DNA of 64,000 nt. It comes from Taenia hydatigena. Its lineage: Eukaryota; Platyhelminthes; Cestoda; Cyclophyllidea; Taeniidae. Below the pieces are notes generated by a model. The model was not told the origin of the DNA, searched no databases, and saw only the letters and a program-made list of their open reading frames with translations. Positions 48,675 to 61,000 of the stretch are shown piece after piece. A program made the position numbers and the translations under genes. Numbering within the stretch: position 1 is the stretch's first letter; the number at the start of each line of letters is the position of its first letter. Location: assembly GCA_036345935.2 (NCBI GenBank), contig JADWOT020000009.1:12788048-12852047 (forward strand). Direction: 5' to 3'.

Positions 48675-49675
48675 TGGGGTAGTAAGTGCTTCAGGACCGT
48701 GACATGATCCGTATGTGGGTGGTTTGGGATAACCGATGATGAAATGCTCGTTGGACTGGCAACTGTGGCGCTCCAGTCGCTTTTAGCCGCTCTTCGTTCA
48801 ATCATTCTGGATGACGTTGACTGAAAGAGACGTAATTCTTTCTCATTCGACATCGAGTGTCCTCTTAGGAATGACGCCCTTCGAGTACTAAGCATCACCA
48901 TAATCGAACTGTTTCAGCCATCTGGTATTAAGCGAAACAATTTACGACTACCTCCCTCTCCTTCTCAAAGTACTGTCAAAACTGTTTGACACAACGGTGG
49001 CTCACGCTTTGGACTTGGAGCCGAGTTAAGCTTCAATCAGTTTAAACCAGTGCACATGAGGATCCAAAACAGGAGCAGCGAAGAGCATCGTAACGATACT
49101 GACGCTCGTCGTCTACAATTTCCAGTAAGTGACTACATGATTTGCACTGTAGACCACACAAACACTTTCAGTCGTCAGAGGTAATTTGAAGATCCTGCAA
49201 CTCAACAGCAGCGAAAGAGCGAACCGTAAGTGAAAAAATACCACTCGACTTGACGATTCGAAACCCCTTTAGGGCACTCTACAACGACCAAGTATAAACC
49301 GCACATCGTTGACAAGTTATGCTCTGTACTTCTCAGTAGCACGCTATGTCGTGATCACAACGCAAATGCAAAACGACTGTAACTCAAAAAGCGTTGTGTC
49401 TTCACTGATCATATCAGTCATGGTGTGGCGCAACGTCGCCTATCAAGTCTCCATCTGCCAACATTTGGTCTCAGGTTTGACAAACTTGCTGGATTCATGA
49501 GCAGGCAATTGCCACACCTTACCATCTCGTCACGTCTGTTCAACTCGCAACACAGATGGGTGGTCACGACTGGTCAAGGACACAACCTTTACATTCCACA
49601 CGTTTTGTCCACTCTCAACGCAACATGGCACCGCGAATGAATAACAGGTGGGGAGTAATCAGTGGGCATCCTGCA
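48675..49675. other. gene-free stretch
   Basis: Part of the DNA that separates pieces of the composite repeat. No gene, RNA or recognisable element. Confidence 0.4.
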
Positions 49676-50070
49676 CATCTTCATTCAAATGCAATCCTAA
49701 GTGGATTTTTTCTGCAATTCATTAGAAGACAAATCAGGAAAGCCAGCACAGTTTGGTAAGCTTTACTCAGGTGCCTACATAAACTCAAGTTTTGACCAAA
49801 GACATGACCATCAACTCTCGGCATTCAAATTCAACGCAGAGGTAAGGACAGAACCAGTGAGTGGCCTCGCTTTCACGTCAAGCACAATGCGAGCACAAGC
49901 ATTACTTTTGGGCCACTAGAACGACTTCAGTGTCTCAGTTTGCATATTTTGGCATGTTTTACCAAACTTACTAAAGCACTGTCCAATTTGCTCAGTGTGT
50001 CGAGATGCTCATATGGCGCCAAATAAGTGAGAGAGATTTGTGGATCCATTTACCATTTATTATTCACGCA
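49676..50070. repeat. composite repeat, copy 2, second piece
   Basis: 49,676-49,972 matches about 1,490-1,910 (shared GGTAAGCTTTA, GAACGACTTCAGTGTCTCAG against GACTTCAGTGTCTCAG). 49,985-50,070 matches about 985-1,075, so the order is partly rearranged relative to copy 1. Confidence 0.78.
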
Positions 50071-50861
50071 TGTCAACGGCAACAAAAGCAATTTGTTCGA
50101 ATCTCAAACCAGCCTGCAATCACAATGCATGCTAACTTCATTTTGTTATGTTTGCAAGCTTTGATTCACTTCTCACTCACACCATCAGAGCCCATATGTA
50201 TGAGTAGGCGTCTGCTTAATTCTGACTCAATACAGTGTGTGCTCTGCTACCCAGCCATAGCTTTGGGGCCTCATGCAAACTCCTCTTTGATTTCATGCTC
50301 CATCTTACGCTGCTGCAGTCCAACGAAATGCAGGTTCAAGAGTATGCCTTCACTGGACAGAATGCTTTGCAGGAAGAATGTCTTACGTGGAGCAATGCAA
50401 TATCACACACGCGCTCACGTCATCTCTGTTGGCATCACTTCGTCCATCTAGCGCAGTATGCAACCACTGCGCACAGCACCGCCTTGGTCGCTTCTACTTT
50501 GCTGACTCATGGTGCAGTGTGTCGGTGCCAATTAGAATCCTAGCCTAAGCAGAAGAAGCACCTCATCATTGCCTTGTAGTCCTCACCACCTTTAAAATGC
50601 TTCAAAATCCTTCAGGTGTGTAGTACAGCTAGGCAAATTCAGTCAGAATATTGTGGCATTCCCTGACTGTACAACGGGTTTGTCGCTTGAACTTTTATCA
50701 AATGCATTCTTTTATTTGCTACGCATCCCTAAGAAACGGTGATAGTTCACTCCACTGTAATGGTCGAGGGGTAAGAAGGAATGTGAGTATAAAGGATGGG
50801 AAGACGAAGAATTCGTAGAGATGCCAGAGTTGAAGGAGGAAGAAACAAAGATCAAAACGGC
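50071..50861. other. insertion-like DNA within composite repeat copy 2
   Basis: This sequence has no counterpart in copy 1 and separates two pieces that are contiguous at 1.9 kb. No gene-like signal. Confidence 0.5.
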
Positions 50862-51790
50862 TAATTCGCTATCGGCATCGATGCTATCATCACATTTTTG
50901 GGCTTCCCTTCCACGGACAACGCAAAACCACGGGGGGAAACATGGATGCAACTGAACAGATCCTGCCTCATCCGGTGTCGAACGCTTCATCATCAAGGCC
51001 TAATTGCTTGCTACTTTACCCCTTGATCTTGTAGATAGACGTGTTTGTGCAGTGTATATGCACATTTTAAAACCGAACGTCTCTAACTACGGTACTATTG
51101 TAGCAGTTAGGTGGAAAGAAAGCTGAGCAAAATTGGAACTGTTGACGGGGCCACGGGAGGCTTGATAGCCTCCCATATTCTTTCCTTCATTATCTAAATT
51201 ACTTATAATCAAGAGTCAGTTGCGGATTTGTGGGCATTAATAAAAGCATATTTGGAGCACAATTTTGAATGTCCGCGTATCCTCCATTCGTGCATCAGCA
51301 AACATTCACACTTGCAAATTCACATGACACCCAGTCCATGTTCCTGCATCCTACGTGCTCTTCCACACCTTCTTACCAGTACAAACATTTCCTGTTCATT
51401 TTCGGCCTCTATGACCTCACCCACACCTACGCATTCTGCACAGTTCCAACATTCCTCTCTCATTGCCCTCCGCCATTTCGCAACTGAATCCTCACACAAC
51501 AGCACCTGCTATTGCTTCCACTACTTGCACCCACCTGATAGCTCAACACCACCATCACAACTACTTATGGGGAAGCTAGTAGGCTTCCTTCACTCCGCCC
51601 ACCTCTACTTCTCAAGCATTATTCACCATTCATTTATTCCTCTCCAAACACTTCGTCATTCTATTCTACTTCCACCCTACTTCACTCCCACCAGTCACAC
51701 AATTCATGTCATGCAACATCCCCTGTCTCCCAAACCACCACTCCCACTAATTTACCCACTTCCTTTGCTACTTCCTTCCCCTGAATTTTA
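50862..51790. repeat. composite repeat, copy 2, third piece
   Basis: Matches about 1,905-2,300 closely (GGTGTCGAACGCTTCATCAT, AGATAGACGTGTTTGTGCAG) and then more loosely through the pyrimidine-rich stretch to about 51,790. The open frame 51,228-51,791 is the counterpart of the pyrimidine-rich frame near 2.2-2.8 kb and is probably not a gene. Confidence 0.82.
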
Positions 51791-52444
51791 ATTTTAAACT
51801 AATTTGACAATCGTCTATCTAAACGACTACTTCTCTCTCCTTATGGTCCTGCTTCAACTCACAATTATGGAATTTCATCTCACCGTTCCACGTATGCGAC
51901 ACAAACATACACATGTATTACCAATTTAATATTTTCCTTCTGAAACCCCACCACTGCCACTGTTATTTTTCTTCTCATACATACACTAGCACCTACAAGC
52001 GTACGTGCACATATACATACATCACTGTCTCCACTTCTCCATTCCATCCAACATCTTTTTTAATGCATCTTCGCCACCAGACATTGGGTGAGTGAGGGAG
52101 TGTTAAGGCGCCTGCTTCGTTTGCGACGACAGCACTTGCTCCCTTCTGCACGTGCAGTGTGACAGTAGTGACCAGGCAGCTGACTTTCAAACGGTGAGAC
52201 AATCGATTCAATCAGTTGTTTAGGTCACCTCCCGAAGCTCAGCGCTGCGAAAATGACTGTGAGTCCAAGGCGATTTTGTGCTCTCTTTCGCCCAGTCTAC
52301 CTTTCACTTGTCCTTTCCAGCCGATTCTACGGACTTTCGTGCAGTCTCCTCTTTTTCGCCTAAACAACGGTGGACATTGTGCTGAGAAGAGGTAGGAGTT
52401 CGTCCTTACACCCGCCTCTATTATGGCCAATGGCAGTCAGGTTG
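51791..52444. other. gene-free stretch
   Basis: Pyrimidine-rich, with CATACACTAGC-type runs. No exon, RNA or mobile-element signature seen. Confidence 0.4.
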
Positions 52445-54596
52445 CCAAAGAAGCACAGCAGTCTGTCACAAGGCAGCACTTCAGACAGATGATCGTGTGG
52501 AAGACGAGGAGGTCGATGACTCGGTGGGAGCGTCTAATGTAAAGTTCATCACATTGCAGCAGACACTCAATTTCTTCGCCTTGCCTCGAAGTCGTCCGAT
52601 GAGGCGGAAGCTGCGGTGGGTAGAAATGAAAGAAGCCAACGTTGTAGACACGGGAATGAGGTGATGTGAATAGCGCAAAGACCATTGTTACTGGGAGGAG
52701 GAGAGGAGGGAAGTCAAAGAGCCGTTCGAAGAAGGGGAAGCTAAAGGATGGGAAAGAGGAGAGAATCGAGGAAGAGGTGAAGAAGGAGAAGGCCAAAACA
52801 ATCCTAATTAGTCTCCAGAAGTGAAGGCTCCAAACAGGCTTTACCAAGAAGGGGAAGGAGAAGAGCAAACATGTGGTGGGTTTTCAACTCTATTCAGCAA
52901 ATCAGGTCTCACTAATCCAAATCCATCTTCGCTGCATTACTAAAGCATTTAACACAACACCGTAACAGTCATGCTTAACCAGTTAAAATATTGCGCAGTG
53001 AAAAAATGCACGAAAGGAGGTGGTGTCTTTGCAAAATAGTCACACCGGTAACTCTACCTGCGAAAATAGATACACGAGACTATGCGTAGGTAAAGTGATA
53101 TGCATGTTAAAAAGGAGCACCAAGGACATAATGAAGCTGAAAATCCTTTTGCCAAATTAGGCCTCATCAATCACAGTCCATCGTCATTAGCATGGCAAAG
53201 CATTTAACAAACTGCCCAAAGAAACTTTTCTAATCACTGTTAGCATTGTGTGGTAAAAAATATCTTGATTAGGCATTGTAGTTGGAAAACAAACAGTCCC
53301 AACAGCAACAACTGCAGTCATTTCTTTAACATTTATTCCAGCAAATGACTGTATGAAGGAAGTGGATAAACAACCGCATGTAAGTGGGATGGGACTTATC
53401 AGTGATAAGATTATGAATAGCGACCAAGTACTTGCGGGATTGGAACCCTGCTTAACCTATTCGGCAAAGCGCAACCCATGAGTAAGCCATCGCTGAGACT
53501 CTACGTAACACTTTTCGCAAAGATCACATCAGCACAGAAATAACCCAGGTCCACAAGTCAACGAGTAGAGGAATCACCACCATGCATGTGCCCCACAAAC
53601 AAGGACATCATGTTAATGGGAATAACGCACTTTTTACTACCCATTATAATGCGAAAGAACCCACGGACAGTTCACAAAAGCATGCTTCCACTCAACATAA
53701 AAATGCACACCGTATCTATTGCCGCGCGGAAAGACAGCAACCACTCATTAAATACAACCCAATCTCACCCAAGAAATGTGCGCATTAATAACGAAGCCGA
53801 GATCCACACAAATCGCTGCAGCTACTTCTTCAACTCCCATTCTATCCTGGCAATGAACACGAATAACAATGGATAACAAGGCTTAGAATGCGATGAACAC
53901 TTAACAGCTAGGAAGTAATGAGCAGACGCCAAGTGCTTTGTAAAGTTAGAACTCCTCCCAACACAATTATGCATCAATGAACAAAAATCCACCGGCATTA
54001 GGAAGCAATTTCACTAAAAACCGCCAAAACACTCTTAATTTACCACCCAAGGAATTGTGCAGCAAAAGTGGACGTGAGTAGGCAGCGTAGACGAGAAGCT
54101 AAACGCCTTACCAGTCACGTTATGAATTCTATGCGTCTACTTTTACAAACCAGTGCGAAAAGGACATTACAAACCTAATAACTTTAAGACTTAATAACAC
54201 CAAAGACTTCATAACAACCAAAAACAAAAACAGTAAGAATTACCGAATCGTTACTGCATTTCTAACTTCTCACAGCGGGTGATGCCTCATTCACCGGAAC
54301 CAGCGGGCACCAAAATGCACATGGCACAGACACTTTGCGTACAAATCTAGCCAATCGCACCAATGTTTGTTCGATAAAACCAAAATGTTTTATGCTTGTT
54401 AATTCTTGGCATAACAACACTCGCTCAAATTGTGCAGTCTTTTCAAATTAAAGGTGAACCAACTTGTGCAAGAATTTACTATACAAGCATAGATGGGAGC
54501 ACAGGCAATCGCTAAGGAAGATTTATAGACTCACACGAATGATCGAATGAGATTTGCAGCAAATAACGATGCAAAATTTGTAAGTGATGTGCTGTT
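52445..54596. repeat. right arm of the large inverted duplication
   Basis: Reverse-complement counterpart of 41,387-45,055. The segment 52,445-52,690 keeps one frame open on the minus strand that is also open on the plus strand of the other arm at 44,827-45,050 (shared motifs EHRTTSRQ-like HRTTSRQ, LLQCDEL, CLVTDCCA). The inner end of this arm faces the left arm across about 7.4 kb. The outer end is the TRIM solo LTR at 54,597, matching the left arm's outer LTR. Confidence 0.85.
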
Positions 54597-55135
54597 TGTA
54601 GCGTTCTAAGGCTCTCTTAGAGGCAAAAGAAGGCAAAATACTTGGATAAAATATATATATTCAATAGGCAGAGGAAAATAAGCTAAAGCAATCTAGCCAC
54701 CTCTGTGACCCTGAACGACATCGGTAGTTCAAACAAACAAAGTATTACACTGTTTGTTTGTGCACTTCCAGTTCCATTATTCATGTGCCTTGTAGCAGAG
54801 CTGATTTACAACAACGTTGAGCTTAATCTTGCCATGTGCAATACCTCATCACTTCACGCGCAACCTGCCATTTATGCATTCGAATTTCGAGTTTGCTGTC
54901 AATTCTACTAACATGATGCTTGGTAGTTGGTTCTTTTTCGTAAAAGTGGCGCACTTGCGTTAACACCTTGAGTAGCAAAATTAAGGCTTGACGTGGGTTC
55001 CAACCATCCAGGAGGCCAAATAAGAAGGAGGGAGAAGGAGGTAGCGTCCATGCGACACTAATAGTGAAATGGTAAATAGAGTTGAGAAAAGGAATGCTTG
55101 TCAGTTCACAGCGTGCTAGTATTAATGGGAGGGGT
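54251..55135 (+). repeat. duplicated unit, copy at 54-55 kb
   Basis: Direct counterpart of 5,088-6,710, overlapping the outer part of the inverted arm. It carries a solo TRIM LTR where the other copy has the complete element. It ends at ATTAATGGGA, where a hugely expanded GGA tract starts. Confidence 0.85.
54597..54749 (-). mobile_element. TRIM solo LTR with perfect CTGTT target duplication
   Basis: 153-bp LTR in minus orientation, flanked by CTGTT on both sides (54,592-54,596 and 54,750-54,754). Its left part (TCTAAGGCTCTCTT) resembles the left LTR of TRIM 1. Its right part (AATAAGCTAAAGCAATCT, with the same 37-bp deletion) resembles TRIM 1's right LTR. It therefore looks like the crossover product of the two LTRs of the ancestral element. 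Confidence 0.92.
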
Positions 55136-55260
55136 GGAGGAGGAGGAGGAGGAGGAGGAGGAGGAGGAGGAGGAGGAGGAGGAGGAGGAGGAGGAGGAGG
55201 AGGAGGAGGAGGAGGAGGAGGAGGAGGAGGAGGAGGAGGAGGAGGAGGAGGAGGAGGAGG
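55136..55260. repeat. (GGA)n microsatellite, about 125 bp
   Basis: About 41 near-perfect GGA/GAG triplets. It produces spurious poly-Pro, poly-Gly and poly-Glu open frames. The duplicate unit at 6.7 kb has only a few triplets at the same place. G-rich strand on plus. Confidence 0.97.
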
Positions 55261-56318
55261 GAAATGCTCGCTTCCTACCACCTCACAGCAGGACTAGTTG
55301 GTGAGATTGTCCTTCTCGTTAATGCAGCATCTGCACTATGCGGAGGGTGTTGTTACTTACACCGCACTTGTTGTTGTTGCTATTCATGCACCTGCTTGCA
55401 CAACCAGCGGTTAGCGAAAAGGAGGAGGAAGAGAAGGAGGAGTTCAGCGATGATAACATTTGCTTCTACCAAGTGCTGGCGACCTTCCCCACTTCACTCC
55501 GCTGACGAAAGCACCCTCGGCTGTGCATTCACCCCTCCGTTTCGTTCTCTCCTTTCCATCAATTTAGTGTTTGGATGGATTAAATTCCTTCCGTTCGTGA
55601 ATTCTCTTCTCATTTGAATCACTTTAACGAAATGTTTAACATGTGTTGGTAAAGCCGATTGCAATTTTCACTCTCTCTAATGTGAATAAAAATTGTGTTT
55701 ATGATGTCTATTTCAGTCCTTCTTGCTTTAGCTGTAGTGTGGGCAGGTTTCTCATAGCGATTGCAATTCCTCCCGCTATAGCCATTACAGTTTTTATTTG
55801 CAAGTTAGTTTCTGGTCCCGCCACCGTTGTCGACATTTAAAATGGCGTTTTGGAAATATGTACCAACTTAATTTATTATAGCAAGTTATGGTTTGTGCTT
55901 GTTTATTAGTGTGGCTAGTTTAGGCTATGCGCATCCTTACTTCTCATTTGCGTATACTCTTCTTAACTTGTGCACCGCCAGTTTCACATTACCGACCTTG
56001 GCACTGATTGCGCACATCAAACTCATCCAGATCCAAATTCAACAACTGGACCCGATTGCAACTTAACTAGCTCCACCTCAGTGACCACTTTCACCGAATG
56101 TGGATGTTGGTCAACATCAACCGACTTGATCGTCGGAAGTTAGCCAAGAGCGGTGGCCTCCTCAACATGCGCAGGCAGCATCCTTACTCACGTTCGCCGT
56201 AATTACAGGTGCTTTCAAGTGCTTCGAGTTTGTAAGCAATGTCTGAGAAGGACTAAAATACGCCACAATCAGTCTTTAATAAATTGATGATCTGCCTTGC
56301 TTGACCTATACCGATCTT
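55261..56318. other. gene-free stretch
   Basis: I see no supported exon. It ends just beyond the polyadenylation signal of the minus-strand gene that follows. Confidence 0.4.
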
Positions 56319-56324
56319 TTTATT
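56319..56324 (-). terminator. polyadenylation signal AATAAA
   Basis: Minus-strand AATAAA about 100 bases after the TGA of the last proposed exon at 56,423. The hexamer is common by chance, so its position is the main support. Confidence 0.5.
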
Positions 56325-56422
56325 TTGTTAGATTGACTGCATTTGTGACAGATGATTCGGCCATTTTGTGGGTCTCTCTATCAGAAAAGAAGAAGCTGAG
56401 GCTCAGAGCTCGTAAGCTTTTC

Positions 56423-58015
56423 TCATGCTCCACTTGCATTGCCATTAACCCGATCGGCTTTTAGGTGGATAGACCAACCATCGAACCGAATGGGCCGTAA
56501 GTGTAGGTATTGCCTTGAGGCAAAATTTATATTTTCATTGATGCGTTAAAGTGGACGCTCATGTTTGCTGGACAAATGTATTCTGGATAATTCCACTAGT
56601 CATGATATCGCAATCGTCGATGAATTTAAAATTTTATGCCGCGCCCTTGCTTCTCCTTCTTGCTTACACTGAGACGCACTATTAAGCATACCTTGACGAG
56701 ATGAGAGTATGAGAAGGAGGGGTTTTGTGCACTCTACTTACCCTGAGACAGCGCTAACAGCAACGACTTTTCCTTCGCTATTAGTCGTTTTCTGAATACT
56801 TTCTCTGTGACTGGGTTGTAGCACGCAGGCTACAAGATTATTATCTTGTCCGATAGCACAAACCTCGCTATAGGTTGTGCCAAAGTTATTCCTAGGTGGA
56901 CGGAGAGCCGGAAGTGTGGCTTGAAGTAAGTCACCTGCATCACTCCCGCCATATGTGATCACTGAGTTTGGCTAATCAGTGCTGTGTAGAAGGCCAACTC
57001 GTCAGGCACTAGTGATCACGTCTTAGTCACTGGGAGATTTCGGACTATAACGTGCAGTGGCCTGAGAACTAGACAAAACGACGAAATGAGTTACGTTAGC
57101 GGCCGATGAAATTGACATGAAATGGAGTAACTGCGTGAGAGGGATTTTTGAGCATAAGTGAGCGATTGATGGTTGACAAGCTATTATTGATAGTAAGGTA
57201 AGACTATGCGAATAAAAACATGATTTCATTGCAAAGATTTCGAAACCCTCTGCAGCAACTTCTTCAACGTGATAGCCAAGTCCTTTCTGGTTGGCCAGTT
57301 AGCTCGCCGCCATTACTGCTGCTTTCGCTACCACTAATTTGGAACCTTGGTAACCTTATCGGGGTTTGGAGGTTTATCCAAATTCAATTACCAACAGGAA
57401 ACTGACATTTTATATGCATTTTGTTGACGCTCGTATCATGCTTGACACAGATTGAATTACTGCTTTAAAGAGAACGAAATTAATTCTTTCAAATTTGAAT
57501 GCGCCAGCATAATTAACAAGGATTCAATGACAAAACAGAGTTGTCGTCCTTCTTTTACTGTCTACTAATTTTCATATTCACGTTGCCCATTTTGTCAATA
57601 AAGAACAAATGTTGAAAAAGGGTGCCGGACTTAAATGCCTTTATGGTAACTGACAGCCGTGCATAAGTAAGAGTTTGGCTATCCTGAACGAATTTGTCCA
57701 CTACAAACCTGTGACATTTACGATCACAAAGCCAAAATCGCGTGGCGGAGAACAAGTTAATTTCAGACACCAGATAAATGCGAAATGATCTTGATCCAGA
57801 GGTTATTATTTATTGCTTTGCAAAGTAGGTTTCAGAGGCTAAAATGCAAGCAAGTTTAGCATAGTTTCTTTGGAACCACAATTTTTGTAGGCATTGAAAC
57901 TTGACGTTGATTATCCGATGAGACTCTCCTTTTCCCTTCATGATATACATTTCGCTTCTCCTTGGTTCGACAGAATCCAATTCCAAAGGAGCTGGTACTG
58001 TGCGTCTACTATTAC
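56423..58015 (-). CDS. provisional multi-exon gene, last four exons (product unknown)
   Basis: Minus-strand exon chain with matching splice phases. Exon a is 58,015-57,880 (acceptor CACAACAG, donor GTGGTT, phase 1 to 2; contains VPAPLELDSVEPRRSEMY). Exon b is 57,789-57,566 (donor GTAGAC, phase 2 to 1; contains RFWLCDRKCHRFVVDKF and LTYARLSVTIKAF). Exon c is 56,961-56,742 (acceptor AACTCAG, donor GTAAGT, phase 1 to 2; contains ITYGGSDAGDLLQATLP and YSEVCAIGQDN). Exon d is 56,513-56,423 (acceptor CCTCAAG, phase 2, ends at TGA; contains RPIRFDGWSIHLKADRVNG). Exon c is the strongest, with consensus splice sites at both ends. The junction between a and b is the weakest. 5' exons should lie above 58.0 kb but I could not place them. 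I recognise no domain. The alternating short strands and scattered cysteines suggest an extracellular beta-rich protein, which is only a guess. Confidence 0.48.
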
Positions 58016-61000
58016 CTGTTGTGTGATTTATAGTTTGGTGTTGTACTGACATTTGTATATCTGTCCGTCACATCTACCAATGTGTCCAACTCAGCTTGCA
58101 GGCTAGTGGAGAGTATGCTGCTATTTCACATAGCCAACATCCTCACATAGACACCGTAGGCAACCGCATAGTGGGATTCCTTAAAAGAGTTCCTCTTTGC
58201 TGCTACTCTGCATGGTCGTTGTCCTTCTTGGAAACGCGTAAGGGGACGAAGATAGACCAAATACCGCAAGCGTTGCTCCTGTTAGCGTTTATCTGCCCAT
58301 TACAACTCCAATCCAAACAAATTACAGCAGTATTTCTGCTATGTGCATGCTGCATCTGTTAGTGCACGTCTCGAAGGCGTTCAAATCCATTGCTGAGTCG
58401 GGTGCACTAGGGACCAATAAAGCGCTGTCGAGTGAATTCGGGAGCACCAATTTTTGTCACAATTGCACACAATTATTGCCACATACGAGGTGGTAGATCT
58501 CAATCTAAAGATGTCCTCCAACAAACGTTACCACAAAAACTATTCGATACCCGGTGCAGTGTCGGTGTGGCATAAGGCTTGGTCTGTGGTGACCTCCTCA
58601 TAGTAGAAATAAAATCCCCATCTTCATCATCCTTAGCGTTCTACTAAGTTGCTTTTGAGTGGCAACAATCTTCTTTGCAATAAATGAATAAACACTCGGA
58701 TTCCACTATTAGCGTAAATGGATTGCGTAACTTCATCCTCACGCCCAAAGGCGAATTAATTTGCACCAAAGCACAATTCCCAAATGCACATAAGCCACAA
58801 TTTGTCCGAAATGCATAAAACGCTCTTTGACTGCTAGCCTTTCCTCTGCAAAGTTCCATGCCATAGGGGTTGAAGTGGTCAGGCATAATTTAGTGCATCA
58901 CAGAACACTCGATGCTTAGGACATTTTGGAATTATCCAAGCGTAACATTCACGGTGCATACAAAATCCATGCTCACATTCAAGGACTGAGTCGTAATGAC
59001 CTAAAGATGCATCTCCACTTTGTCTACCACATTATTCCCGTTTAATGCTTGATGCAGAGAATCTCTTGCTTTATGATTACACGTGCATTCATGTCAATCC
59101 ATCTTGCCAGTTTTCCACCTCAACTTGATAACCTGACAACTGATGCTACCTTTTATTTTTGCATATTGTGAGAAGAGGTCCCTTGCAGAAGCCCAGCTTA
59201 TCAAGTGAATAACATTGTAGGATTTGGTGGCATCGCGAAAATGCAAAGTGGGAAAAAGAAATGAAATCGAACCATTAAGAGGCCATAAAGCTGTTCACAC
59301 CCCTTCATGATCGACGAAACGCGATTGTGTAATCCCAAATAGGAGTGCGAGAGCCTTCAGTATCTCTCACATGACAACGCGCTCTGTGTGTACAGCAAAT
59401 GCGAAGGTCTAAATTTGGAGGTGACAGTACAGTTGCTCGAACATAGCCTGCTATAATCCGATAATGCGGGAGCGTATAGGATGCAAGATTGTGCAACTTG
59501 TCTTAGGCCTCTGATTGCGACAAAAGGATACTAGTTTTTTATTGTAGAAGTGCGTACTAGAAACAACTCGAAATGCAATAATAGCCTGGGAGACTGACAC
59601 ATCATGGGGCTTACCGCATTCAAAATATACAAACGGTTGCTTCGCGCCTCAAACTGATTTGGCGATACATGACTTCTGAAGAAGAACAGGCCAAGCCCCT
59701 AAGGCACCAACAAAACACATTGCCGATCACTTTGTCAGTTGCGATTTAAAAAAAAATATGAATAAATAAAGCATTTGCAGGCATTCGCTATTTGTATCTA
59801 TCTCTCTTTGTAGGTCGCATTTTCCCACGATTGAATCCTTCCACAGTGAGGAACATGGTGGCCTGCATAAAAGAGATACTTTCACGGCTATCTGCAATTG
59901 CTAAGGAATTACCAATTTTATTTAGATTAATGCGCTATTAGGTGTGCAGTATAAACGAGACTATATTGAAAGCCTCATTTGTGGAGTTCAAAGAGTTGTA
60001 GAAGTAGGTTACAATTACTGGTGGAAAAGGTGTAAATGCGGAAACGAAACCAAATCTGACGGATGGTCAAAGGCGGCTAATCGCATCATAACACCAACTC
60101 ATAAACAATGAGGCTACAACCAACACCAGAGGAGCTCTTATTCTCAACCACATGACTATCCCGTCTCTTGGAATCATAATTGTTAAGGCACAATTTTGAA
60201 GCTTACTGTAATGCTGTGCGAGCAAACCCATTTGTTAACTTTCGGAGGGGCGTAAAGAGACAAAGTAGTGCAACTTGTCTAGCGATATTGGTGCAGACGA
60301 GAGCACATTAATTTTAATTTCACAAGCACATGGCACAGAAAGCGTTGAGATAATATGACAGCATGAGAGGCCGATGCACATTGAGGCTAACCTCATTTGG
60401 ATGATAAAACTCAAAGAGAATAAGTGATGTTTGCTTCCACAGAAAGAATAAGTCATGCTTTGCCTTCACTCTCTAGGGCGGTTCCTATTTTTATAATTAA
60501 TTGCGGCGAAATGGTGATTTTGCAAGTATCTCCATTTACTTCCCAAAAATGCGTGTCTATTACAACAATGCATTGCAATCCCTACAGCCAAAGATTTCTC
60601 TGTCAAGAACTACGTTGACCTATGTAACCACTCTCCTTTGCTTGGTTGTCCACAGATGCTGGGCTTAACAGCATGAATGCTTATTAATTCAATTGCTAGC
60701 AAACCGCTAGAAGAGGAGTGGTGCATTTTAGGCATTGTTACAGGACCTGATTTTATGAGAATAAGGCACTTTAGCATGATTGACTCCTACATTCGAGGCA
60801 GAGGATGGATGAAACGATCGAGGCTGAGACAGCACAACATGCCATGAGAAGTGCAAATGGGATTGCAGAGCCAAGGAACTTGCCTCGCCATAAGTGTGAT
60901 TTGTTTTGGACGCCTTACCTTGTAACACGCCTTCTATCTTAGATGGAAAGAAGATGTTAACATCACTTTTTTACAAACTGAAATTTTTCAACTGTCCGCT

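Noticed and set aside
54823..55281. 152-codon minus-strand frame with a proline run
   Set aside because: The product of translating the GGA microsatellite; glycine and glutamate runs appear in the other frames.
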